Assembly (NCBI GenBank): GCA_019237595.1
Contig: JAFAGU010000366.1
Location: 1 to 7,252, forward strand
Direction: 5' to 3'
Source of the DNA: Betaproteobacteria bacterium
GTDB lineage: Bacteria; Pseudomonadota; Gammaproteobacteria; Burkholderiales; SG8-39
Length of the DNA: 7,252 nucleotides
Below are positions 1 through 6,551 of this stretch, in pieces. Numbering within the stretch: the first letter of the stretch is position 1; every line of letters starts with the position of its first letter. A program made the position numbers and the translations under genes. Under the pieces are notes generated by a model. It had not been told where the DNA came from. It did not search any database and was given only the letters and a program-made list of their open reading frames with translations.

Positions 1-1965
1 GTCGCCGACCATCGCGACGATGCGGCCTTCCGCCTGCAGCGCGCGCAAGCAGGCAAGCTTGTCCTGCGGCGCGGCCGCTCCGGTCGAGCGCTCGATGCCG
101 ACGGCGCGGGCAGCCGCAGCCGCCGCCGCCGGCGCGTCGCCGCTCAAGAGCTGAACCCGCACGCCGCACGCCTTGAGCTCGCGAACAAGCGCGGCGGCCT
201 CCGGGCGCAGACTGTCCTCGAGCTCGAACGCCGCGAGGCAGCCCACTTGCGAGGACAGGTAGATCACGGTTCTTCCATCCACCGGGCCGACGGCATGGGT
301 GCTGCCGCAAAAAACCGCGGAGCCAATGCGATAGCGCACTCCCTCGATCCGCGCCTCGATCCCCGCGCCGGCCTCGTAGCGCGCTTCCTCGGCGAGCAGC
401 GTTCCGGGCGGGAAGACCCGCGCGATCGGATGGCGGCTCGTCGCCTCGAGCGCCGCCGCGATTTGCGTGCAACGCGATTCGTCGAGGGCGCCGAAAGCAT
501 GGAAGCGCACGAGGCGCAGGCGCCCTTCGGTGAGCGTTCCCGTCTTGTCGAGGATCACGTCGGTCAGGCGCCCCAGGGCTTCCAGCGCGCTCGAGCGCGT
601 GACCAGGACGCCCGAAGAAAGCAGGAACGCGTTCGCGCGCGTCACGACGATCGGTGCCGCAAGCGCGAGGGCGCAGGGACAGGTGGCGACGAGCACCGCG
701 ACCGCGATCCACGGATCGCCGGAGACGAGCGCCGCGCCGAGCGCGGTGGCGATGACGGCGCCGGTGAGCGCCCGCGCTACGCGATCGCTCGCCTCGACGA
801 GGCGCGGCCGGCTCGCCGCGGCCCGCTCGGCGAGCCTCGCGATCTCGGCGGCGCGGGTGAAGCTTCCCGCGCGGGTCACGCGCAGGGTCACCGGCTGGTC
901 GAGGTTGACGGATCCGGCGACGAGCTCGTCGCCCGGCCGCTTGTCCTCCGGCCGCGATTCGCCGGTGAGGAGCGATTCGTCCACCGACGTGCTCCCGGCC
1001 TCGATGATCCCGTCCGCCGGGACGCGCTCGCCTGGCGCCACGCGCAAGACATCGCCCGGCTCCGCCGAATGCCGCGTAGCGCTCGAAAGAAGCGGGTCGA
1101 GCGCGTGCTTCGCCCGATGGCGCGCCGCGAGCTCGACGTGCCGCACGCCGAGCAGGATGAAGGCCAGCATGCAGAGCGAATCGAAGTAGACCTCGCCCGT
1201 CCCGGTGGCCGTCGCCCAGGCGCTGGCGACGAAGGCGCCGGCGATGCCGAGGGCAAGCGGCGTGTCGAGCCCGAGCCGGCGCTGCCGCAGCTCCCGCCAC
1301 GCCCCGGCGAAGAACGGCCCGCAGGAAAAAGCGAGCACCGGCGCGGAGATGAGGAGGCTCGCCCAGCGCATGAGGCCGAGCGCATCCGAGGCGCCGACAT
1401 CCGGATCGACGTAGGCGGGGTACGCATACATCATGACCTGCATCGCTCCCAGGCCGGAGACGAAGAGCCGGCGCAGCGACGAGCGGCGCTCCCGCCGCTC
1501 CAGCTCTGCGTCGTCGGCCGGGTCGTACGGCCAGGCGTCGTAGCCCACCGCCCGGATGCGGCCTATCAGGGCCTCCACCGTGGTGGCTCCGGCGTCCCAA
1601 GAGACCTGCGCCCGCCGGGTCGCGAAGTTCACGTCGGCGCGCGCCACGCCCGGCGTGGCGCGCAGCACCTGCTCGATCAGCCACAAGCAAGCCGAGCACG
1701 TAACGCGGTCCAGGACGAGCCAGGCCTCGCTCGTTCCTGGGACGGCGCTGGCAGCTCGCCCCGGCGGAGCCTCCGGCGGCGGAGCTGCGCATGACGTGCG
1801 TGTGACGTAATAGCTTTCGAAGCCCGAGGCGACGATCGTCTCGGCCACGGCGGCGCAGCCTGGGCAGCAGAAGGCGCGCGGACGGCCAAGCACGGTGGCG
1901 TTCGCGAGCGTGCCGTGGGGAATGGCCAGGCCGCAATGGAAGCAGCCGGAGTCGGTGGGCGCCAT
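1..1965 (-). CDS. ccoI: Cu+-exporting P1B-type ATPase of the CcoI/FixI type (partial, C-terminus beyond the left edge)
   Basis: The frame from the ATG at 1965 stays open for 655 codons to base 1. An N-terminal cysteine domain (C8xxC11, then CC at 33-34 and C37) is followed by a heavy-metal-associated domain with C90-S-A-C93. Next come membrane segments containing the FixI hallmark MMYAYPAYV (from residue 178), the actuator motif TGES (334-337), the intramembrane metal site CPC (429-431), the phosphorylation site DKTGT (D473) and the nucleotide-domain HP (512-513). The reading ends at MVGD, just where the GxND hinge motif should follow, so probably about 100-180 residues are missing. Known family role: ATP-driven Cu+ export across the inner membrane for assembly of cbb3-type cytochrome oxidase. 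ATG 1965 is the only plausible start, because an in-frame TGA lies about 35 bases upstream with no other ATG or GTG between. No ribosome-binding site is visible. An FNR-like box lies 40.5 bases upstream (centre). The actuator domain looks shortened before PGD. Whether cco genes follow beyond the left edge cannot be seen. Confidence 0.95.
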   Translation of the reverse strand, partial: MAPTDSGCFHCGLAIPHGTLANATVLGRPRAFCCPGCAAVAETIVASGFESYYVTRTSCAAPPPEAPPGRAASAVPGTSEAWLVLDRVTCSACLWLIEQVLRATPGVARADVNFATRRAQVSWDAGATTVEALIGRIRAVGYDAWPYDPADDAELERRERRSSLRRLFVSGLGAMQVMMYAYPAYVDPDVGASDALGLMRWASLLISAPVLAFSCGPFFAGAWRELRQRRLGLDTPLALGIAGAFVASAWATATGTGEVYFDSLCMLAFILLGVRHVELAARHRAKHALDPLLSSATRHSAEPGDVLRVAPGERVPADGIIEAGSTSVDESLLTGESRPEDKRPGDELVAGSVNLDQPVTLRVTRAGSFTRAAEIARLAERAAASRPRLVEASDRVARALTGAVIATALGAALVSGDPWIAVAVLVATCPCALALAAPIVVTRANAFLLSSGVLVTRSSALEALGRLTDVILDKTGTLTEGRLRLVRFHAFGALDESRCTQIAAALEATSRHPIARVFPPGTLLAEEARYEAGAGIEARIEGVRYRIGSAVFCGSTHAVGPVDGRTVIYLSSQVGCLAAFELEDSLRPEAAALVRELKACGVRVQLLSGDAPAAAAAAARAVGIERSTGAAAPQDKLACLRALQAEGRIVAMVGD

Positions 1966-1971
1966 CGGTCG

Positions 1972-1977
1972 ATGCTA
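1972..1977 (-). promoter_or_regulatory. Putative -10 element of the copper ATPase promoter
   Basis: TAGCAT on the minus strand matches TATAAT at four of six positions. It begins 21 bases after the end of the FNR-like box. The predicted transcription start falls at about 1963-1965, on or beside the start codon, which implies a leaderless or nearly leaderless message. This is inferred from spacing only. Confidence 0.5.
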
Positions 1978-1998
1978 GGGACCGGCGAGCAGCCGGGG

Positions 1999-2012
1999 TT
2001 GACCCAAATCAA
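1999..2012 (-). promoter_or_regulatory. FNR/ANR-type box upstream of the copper ATPase gene
   Basis: Read on the minus strand the site is TTGATTTGGGTCAA, a TTGAT-N4-GTCAA palindrome that differs by one base from the FNR consensus TTGAT-N4-ATCAA. It sits in the gap between the ATPase gene and the small plus-strand gene. Its centre is 40.5 bases from the ATPase ATG. A TAGCAT hexamer at 1977-1972 (minus) lies at the right distance for a -10 element of a class II promoter. In the plus direction the equivalent -10 position (about 2034-2039) is pure G/C, so activation of the ATPase gene is the better reading. Confidence 0.8.
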
Positions 2013-2087
2013 TGTCCGCCAAACGGCGCAGCCCCCGCGGCCGGAATGTTGCTACTGGGAGCGCACACTCTTTCGCGAGCGCGAGCC

Positions 2088-2342
2088 ATGAAGATCAGCG
2101 TCCTTACCGTCCTCGAATCCGGCATCGCGCGTCCGCGCAGCTTCCGCCTCGGCGGCCAGCCCGTCGGCGTCGCCGCGGTCCTCGAAAAATGGGAATCGCC
2201 CGGCCACCGCCATTTCCGCGTTCGCGACCTCGACGGCCGGCAGTTCGTCCTGCGCCACTGCCTCGAGTCCGGGTGCTGGGAGCTCGACTGCGTGTATGGG
2301 CGGGCGGCCAACCCGCCGCGGCACGCGCCCGCCGCCGCCTAG
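2088..2342 (+). CDS. Small protein of unknown function (84 aa)
   Basis: I do not recognise this protein. It starts MKISVLTVLE, has a predicted mostly beta-strand core with alternating charged and hydrophobic residues (HFRVRDLDGRQFVLRH around residues 42-57) and two cysteines in the stretch CLESGCWEL, and ends in a Pro/Ala/Arg-rich tail. There is no signal peptide or membrane segment. The ATG at 2088 is preferred because the natural-looking sequence begins there; an in-frame ATG at 2046 would add 14 residues (MLLLGAHTLSRARA) with little protein character. Neither start has a strong ribosome-binding site. The gene is divergent from the copper ATPase and lies 47 bases before pat in the same direction, so it may be co-transcribed with pat. 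A role as a small accessory or sensing protein would be guesswork. It is probably a real gene, as competing frames here look like shadows. Confidence 0.6.
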   Translation: MKISVLTVLESGIARPRSFRLGGQPVGVAAVLEKWESPGHRHFRVRDLDGRQFVLRHCLESGCWELDCVYGRAANPPRHAPAAA

Positions 2343-2356
2343 CGCAGCCTCAATAG

Positions 2357-2370
2357 CAGCCCACGGGCTG
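2357..2370. repeat. Perfect short inverted repeat before pat
   Basis: CAGCCC-AC-GGGCTG has two perfect 6-base arms. It lies between the small gene and pat, just upstream of an extended -10-like element. It could be an operator. As an RNA hairpin the loop would have to open to four bases, and there is no T-run after it, so an intrinsic terminator is unlikely. Chance occurrence in GC-rich DNA is possible. Confidence 0.35.
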
Positions 2371-2372
2371 TG

Positions 2373-2381
2373 TGGTACGGT
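2373..2381 (+). promoter_or_regulatory. Possible extended -10 element upstream of pat
   Basis: TGGTACGGT fits the extended -10 pattern TGnTAnnnT. A start about seven bases downstream would fall at 2388-2390, again at the ATG. No clear -35 hexamer or FNR box precedes it. The call rests on pattern only. Confidence 0.3.
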
Positions 2382-2389
2382 GGCCGCGA

Positions 2390-5056
2390 ATGCTGCGGCA
2401 TGCCCTCCAGTCGCTGCTCGCGCCCCACTCCGTCGCCCTCGTGGGCGCGACGGAAAGGCCGGGCGCGCTCGGCGATCTCGTGCACCGCAAGCTCGCGGCC
2501 GGCGGCCTGCGCGCCTTCTTCGCCGTGAACCCGAAGCACGGCTCGGTCCACGGCCTGCCCTGCTATCCGTCCCTCGATGCCCTCCCCGAGCGGCCGGAGC
2601 TCGCGGTGGTCGCCACGCCGGCGCGTACCGTCCCCGGCGTCGTCGCGCAGGCCGGCCGCGCCGGCATCCGGTCGGCGCTCGTCCTGACGAGCGGCTTCGC
2701 CGAGATCGGCCCCGCCGGCAAGGCGCTGCAGGACGAGATGCTCGCCGCGGCGCGCGAAGGCGGCGTGCGGATCGTCGGGCCGAACTGCCTCGGCCTCATG
2801 CGCACCGACACCGGCCTCGACGCCACGTTCGCCCGCACCGCCGCCCGTCCGGGCCGCCTCGCGCTCGTCTCGCAGTCCGGGGCGATCTGCGCCGCCCTCC
2901 TCGACTGGGCGGCTTCCGCGGGGGTCGGGTTCTCGAGCGTGGTATCGCTCGGCGGCGCCGCGGACGTGGACTTCGGGGAAGTGCTCGACTTCCTCGTGCC
3001 CGACACGGCCACCGACGCGATCCTCCTCTACGTCGAGGGTATCCACGACGCACGGAAGTTCCTCTCGGCGCTGCGCGCCGCGGCGCGCGTGAAGCCCGTG
3101 GTCGCCCTCAAGGTCGGCCGCTACGCGAGCGGCTCGCGTGCCGCATCCAGCCATACCGGGGCGCTCGTGGGCAGCGACGCGGTCTTCGACGCGGCGCTGC
3201 GCCGCGGCGGCAGCGTGCGCGTGAAGACCTACACGCAGCTCTTCGCCGCGGCGCGCATGCTCGCTTCGCGCCGCCTGCCGCGGGGCGGCCGCCTCGCCAT
3301 CGTGACGAATGGCGGCGGACCGGGCGTCGTTGCAGCCGACAGCGCGGCCGAGAACGGCGTCTCGCTCGCCTCGCTATCGGAAGAGACGCTTTCCTTCCTC
3401 GATGCGCGGCTCCCGCCGCAGTGGTCGCACGCCAATCCGATCGACATCATCGGCGATGCGCCGGCGCAGCGCTTCTCGGACGCGACCGCCGCCGCGCTCG
3501 CCGATCCGGGCGTCGACGCCGTGCTCGCCATGTATTCGCCCGTCGCGGTCACGCAGCCCGGCGACGCGGCGCGCGCCGTCGCCGCCGCCGCGGGTGCTTC
3601 GCAAAAGCCCGTCCTCGCCGCGTGGCTGGGCGACCTCGACCCGCAGGAGAGCCGCGCCGCGCTCGAAGGCGCCGGCATCCCGAACTTCTATACGCCGGAG
3701 AACGCGGTCGAAGCCTTCGGTTTCGTGCAGGCGTATCGGCGCAACCAGGCGCAGCTCCTCGAGGTGCCGGCGGCCGTGCCCGCGGAGGAGCCGGCGCCCG
3801 ACCTCGCGCGCGCGGCGAGGCTCCGCGACGCGGCGCTCGCCCAGGGCCGCGAGACGCTGACCGAAGACGAGGCCAAGGCGCTGCTTGCCTGCTTCGGGCT
3901 GCCAGTGCCGCGGAACATCGTCGCGGGCAGCCGCGAGGCAGCGGTGGCCGCGGCGCGAGAGATCGGCTTCCCGGTCGCGATGAAGATCCATTCGCCCGAC
4001 CTCGCGCACAAGTCCGACGTCGGCGGCGTGCGGCTCGACCTGCACACGGCGGACATCGTCGCCGCGGCCTACGAGGAAATGATGCGCAACGTGCGCGCGC
4101 TGCGGCCGCGGGCCCGCGTCGAAGGCGTCGCCATCCAGCCGATGCTGCGCTACGAGCATTCGCGCGAGGTCCTGGTCGGCGTCGCGACCGATCCGGTGTT
4201 CGGGCCGGTGATCAGCTTCGGCTCGGGGGGCGTCGCGGTAGAGGCGGTGCGCGATACCGCGGTGGCGATCCCGCCCCTCAACGCGGCGCTCGCCCGCGAG
4301 CTGATCGAGCGCACGCGCGTGCACCGCTTGCTCGCCGGCTACCGCAACGTGCCGGCCGTGGACCTCGATGCGCTCGCGGCGCTCCTCTGCGGCGTCTCGC
4401 GCATGGTCTGCATCCTGCCCTGGCTGAAGGAGATGGACCTCAACCCCGTGCTCGCCCATCCGGGCGGCGCGATCGTCGCCGACGCGCGCGTGGTGCTCGA
4501 TCCGGCGCGGCTCGAGATGCCGCCGCGCTACGGCCACATGGCCATCCATCCGTACCCGGTGGAGCTCGAGTCGGAGCTCGCCCTTCGCGACGGCACGCGC
4601 GTCGCCGTTCGCCCGATGCGGCCCGGCGACGTGGACCTCGAGCGCCGATTCTTCGACGGCCTCTCCGAGCACTCGCGCTACCAGCGGTTCATGCAATACC
4701 TGCCGAAGCTGCCGCCGCAGATGCTCGCGCGCTTCACGCAGCTCGACTACGACCGGGAGCTCGCCCTCGTCGCGCTGCACGAGCACGCCTTCATCGGCGT
4801 CGGGCGCTACGCGCCCAACCCGGACGGCCAGACCGCGGAGTTCGCGCTGGTGGTGGCCGACGCGTGGCAGGGCAAGGGCCTCGGGCGGATCCTCCTCGGC
4901 AAGCTCCGGGAGGAAGCGCGCAAGGCAGGCTACGCCGCGCTCTACGGCAACATCCTCGAGGCGAACCACGACATGCTCGACCTCGCGCTGCGCCTGGGTT
5001 TCCGCGTGCTTTCGCGCGAGGGGTCCGACGTGACGGTGGTCAGCCGCCTGGCGTAG
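2390..5056 (+). CDS. patZ: Pat-type protein: NDP-forming acyl-CoA synthetase fused to a GNAT acetyltransferase
   Basis: At 888 aa it has nearly the length and the domain order of E. coli PatZ (886 aa, from memory). The parts are a CoA-binding domain (about 1-135, with SVALVGATERPG), two succinyl-CoA-ligase-like domains (about 150-450), an ATP-grasp domain (about 475-705, with HKSDVGGV at 540-547 and GSGGVAVE ending at E618, then D622), and a C-terminal GNAT domain (about 721-885) with the acetyl-CoA loop Q827-GKGLG. E817 in TAEFALVV is a candidate general base. Known family role: acetylation of lysines, classically inactivating acetyl-CoA synthetase (Acs), controlled by acetyl-CoA binding. 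Unlike E. coli PatZ, which reads LNTTAG at the equivalent place, this protein keeps the phospho-histidine motif SSHTGALVG (H255), so the synthetase half (acyl-CoA + ADP + Pi from acid, or the reverse) may be active. The ATG at 2390 is chosen over an in-frame GTG at 2372 because similarity begins at MLRHALQSLLAP. There is no clear ribosome-binding site. The last 17 bases overlap the convergent diiron-protein gene. Confidence 0.93.
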   Translation: MLRHALQSLLAPHSVALVGATERPGALGDLVHRKLAAGGLRAFFAVNPKHGSVHGLPCYPSLDALPERPELAVVATPARTVPGVVAQAGRAGIRSALVLTSGFAEIGPAGKALQDEMLAAAREGGVRIVGPNCLGLMRTDTGLDATFARTAARPGRLALVSQSGAICAALLDWAASAGVGFSSVVSLGGAADVDFGEVLDFLVPDTATDAILLYVEGIHDARKFLSALRAAARVKPVVALKVGRYASGSRAASSHTGALVGSDAVFDAALRRGGSVRVKTYTQLFAAARMLASRRLPRGGRLAIVTNGGGPGVVAADSAAENGVSLASLSEETLSFLDARLPPQWSHANPIDIIGDAPAQRFSDATAAALADPGVDAVLAMYSPVAVTQPGDAARAVAAAAGASQKPVLAAWLGDLDPQESRAALEGAGIPNFYTPENAVEAFGFVQAYRRNQAQLLEVPAAVPAEEPAPDLARAARLRDAALAQGRETLTEDEAKALLACFGLPVPRNIVAGSREAAVAAAREIGFPVAMKIHSPDLAHKSDVGGVRLDLHTADIVAAAYEEMMRNVRALRPRARVEGVAIQPMLRYEHSREVLVGVATDPVFGPVISFGSGGVAVEAVRDTAVAIPPLNAALARELIERTRVHRLLAGYRNVPAVDLDALAALLCGVSRMVCILPWLKEMDLNPVLAHPGGAIVADARVVLDPARLEMPPRYGHMAIHPYPVELESELALRDGTRVAVRPMRPGDVDLERRFFDGLSEHSRYQRFMQYLPKLPPQMLARFTQLDYDRELALVALHEHAFIGVGRYAPNPDGQTAEFALVVADAWQGKGLGRILLGKLREEARKAGYAALYGNILEANHDMLDLALRLGFRVLSREGSDVTVVSRLA

Positions 5057-5555
5057 GCAGGAGCTCGCGCCCGGCTCGCGACCAGTCGAGCTCGGCCGGC
5101 GTCCCCTCGAGGACGCGTTCGACGAGCGCGACGTGCTCCTGCTCCTCGGCCGCCATCTCGCGCGCCAGCGCGCGGAGCGCCGGGTCGTCCGCCATCGCCA
5201 TCACGTGCTCGAAGAACGCCTCCGCGCGCCGCTCGGCGGCGAGCGCAATGAGGAGCGCCTGGCGCGGCGTGAGGAGCCGGAAGACGAGCTCCCGCGCCGC
5301 CGTCTCGGGCGCCGCGGCGTCGAGCCAGCGGTATTGGCCGGCTCCCAGCTTCGGCACCTCGACCTCGCGCGTGCGCCGCCGCAGCTCCTCCAGGTGCTCG
5401 GCCTCGAAGTCGGCGAGCCGGCCGAAGAGCTCGGCAGCGGCGTCGTTGCCCAGGTCCGCCATGCGCTCGGCGAACTCGCCGTAGCGCTCGGCCGCCTCGC
5501 GCTCGATCTCGATCGCGTGGGCATAGAGCTCGGCCGCCGAGCGCGGGGGCGTCAT
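5040..5555 (-). CDS. Rubrerythrin/ferritin-like diiron-binding protein (171 aa)
   Basis: This is a soluble four-helix protein with the ligand pattern of the rubrerythrin family: E20 in EREAAERY, E51xxH54 in FEAEHLEE, E108 (with E112) in AAERRAEAFFEH, and E138xxH141 in EEQEHVAL. The Glu-to-Glu spacings of 31 and 30 fit two antiparallel helix pairs. No C-terminal rubredoxin CxxC domain is present, so it is not a classic rubrerythrin. Likely roles known for the family are peroxide or oxygen reduction or iron handling in the cytoplasm; the substrate is not known. The ATG at 5555 is chosen because a GTG at 5597 would place the start inside the FNR-like box and add a 14-residue arginine-rich tail without family character. 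The FNR-like box is centred 40.5 bases upstream, as for the copper ATPase. The stop codon lies inside the end of pat (tail-to-tail overlap of 17 bases). Confidence 0.88.
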   Translation of the reverse strand: MTPPRSAAELYAHAIEIEREAAERYGEFAERMADLGNDAAAELFGRLADFEAEHLEELRRRTREVEVPKLGAGQYRWLDAAAPETAARELVFRLLTPRQALLIALAAERRAEAFFEHVMAMADDPALRALAREMAAEEQEHVALVERVLEGTPAELDWSRAGRELLPTPGG

Positions 5556-5588
5556 GGCACCATGCTCTTCCGGCCGCCGCCGGCCGTC

Positions 5589-5602
5589 TTGATTCACGTC
5601 AA
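5589..5602 (-). promoter_or_regulatory. FNR/ANR-type box between the diiron-protein gene and cbpA
   Basis: TTGACGTGAATCAA on the minus strand (TTGATTCACGTCAA on the plus strand) is a TTGAC-N4-ATCAA palindrome with one departure from the FNR consensus. From the box to an AGCAT element at 5566-5562 (minus) is 22 bases, and from its first base to the ATG at 5555 is 11, exactly as at the copper ATPase. This fits class II activation of the diiron-protein gene. For cbpA the centre is only 28.5 bases before the ATG, a position that would rather interfere with its promoter. Confidence 0.8.
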
Positions 5603-5623
5603 CCGGGCCCCATATCCACTCCG

Positions 5624-6541
5624 ATGAAGTACAAGGACTACTACAAGGTCCTCGGCGTCGAGCGCGGCGCGAGCGATGAGGAGATCAAGAAGGCGTACCG
5701 CAAGCTCGCCCGCAAGTACCACCCGGACGTCTCGAAGGAAGCGAACGCGAAGGAGAAGTTCCAGGAGGTTTCCGAGGCCTACGAGACGCTTCGCGACAAG
5801 GAAAAGCGCGCCGCCTACGACAACCTCGGCCGCTTCGACGCGGGCGAGGAGTTCCGCCCGCCCCCAGGCTGGAGCCGGCGCTTCGGCGAGGGCGAGGGCG
5901 GGCCGCAGTTCGAGGACTTCGGCAACATCGACCTCTCGGACCTCTTCGAGTCGCTCGGCGCCCGCATGGGCGGCAAGAAGGGGTTCCGCAGGGCAAACAT
6001 CCCCATTCCCGGCGAGGACTACGCCGTGACCGTGCGCCTTGCGCTCGAGGAAGCGTACCGGGGAACCGAGCGCGAATTCCACATCGGCGGCGAGCGCGTT
6101 CGCGCGCGCATCCCCAAGGGCGCGACCGACGGCCAGCAGCTCAAGCTCCGCGGCAAGGGCGGTCCGGGCGCAAACGGCGGCCCGCCGGGCGACCTGCTGC
6201 TGCAGATCGTGCTCGAGCCGCACCGCGTCTTTCGCCCGAGCGGGCACGACATCGACCTAGACCTGCCGCTCGCGCCCTGGGAAGCGGCGCTGGGCGCGCA
6301 AGTGGAAATCCCGACACTGGACGGAAAGGTAAAGCTGACAATTCCAGCCGGCTCGCAACCCGGCCAGAAGCTGCGGCTCGCCGGCCGCGGGCTCCCCAAG
6401 CCTGGCGGCGGCGCCGGCGACCTCTACGCAGTGTTGAGCGTCGTCGTTCCCGCCTCGCTCACCGAACGCGAGCGCAAGCTCTTCGAGGAATTGAAGATCA
6501 ATTCGCGCTTCGATCCGCGCGGCCGATTCCGCGGCATCTAG
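5624..6541 (+). CDS. cbpA: CbpA-type DnaJ co-chaperone
   Basis: At 305 aa it is close to E. coli CbpA (306 aa, from memory). The N-terminal J domain (about 1-70) carries HPD at 33-35 and the usual helices (EEIKKAYRKLARKYHPD). It is followed by a short Gly/Phe-poor linker (about 75-125) with EDFGNIDLSDLFESLG, then the two C-terminal substrate-binding domains (about 130-295), with ARIPKGATDGQQLKLRGKG and LTIPAGSQPGQKLRLAGRG. The zinc-finger CxxCxGxG repeats of true DnaJ are absent, which points to CbpA. Known role: stimulates DnaK ATP hydrolysis and passes on unfolded clients; E. coli CbpA also binds curved DNA in stationary phase. The ATG at 5624 lacks a clear ribosome-binding site. A CATATC element at 5611-5616 could be a -10, giving a very short leader. 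The usual partner gene cbpM does not follow; a GIY-YIG protein does. Confidence 0.94.
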   Translation: MKYKDYYKVLGVERGASDEEIKKAYRKLARKYHPDVSKEANAKEKFQEVSEAYETLRDKEKRAAYDNLGRFDAGEEFRPPPGWSRRFGEGEGGPQFEDFGNIDLSDLFESLGARMGGKKGFRRANIPIPGEDYAVTVRLALEEAYRGTEREFHIGGERVRARIPKGATDGQQLKLRGKGGPGANGGPPGDLLLQIVLEPHRVFRPSGHDIDLDLPLAPWEAALGAQVEIPTLDGKVKLTIPAGSQPGQKLRLAGRGLPKPGGGAGDLYAVLSVVVPASLTERERKLFEELKINSRFDPRGRFRGI

Positions 6542-6551
6542 AATTCATGAC

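Noticed and set aside
247..1794. 515-codon plus-strand open frame
   Set aside because: It is the antisense shadow of the copper ATPase. It is arginine-rich and of low complexity, and has no recognisable motif, whereas the minus strand shows every P-type ATPase motif.
1999..2047. FNR-like box as activator of the small plus-strand gene
   Set aside because: The position where the -10 should lie (about 2034-2039) is all G/C, so the geometry supports the ATPase direction only.
2340..2353. Possible FNR half-site (CTCAA) before pat
   Set aside because: The matching left half (TTGAT) is absent; only one weak half-site is seen.
3374..4969. 531-codon minus-strand open frame
   Set aside because: It is the antisense shadow of pat. 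It has no motif, and its composition is typical of the reverse frame of GC-rich genes.
5046..5058. Small inverted repeat GCCT/AGGC at the pat stop
   Set aside because: The arms are only four bases long and no T-run follows; this is expected by chance.
2296..5484. 1062-codon plus-strand open frame, longer than pat itself
   Set aside because: It is a shadow in a different frame over pat, made almost only of Arg, Ala, Gly and Pro. The pat frame shows clear domains from end to end.
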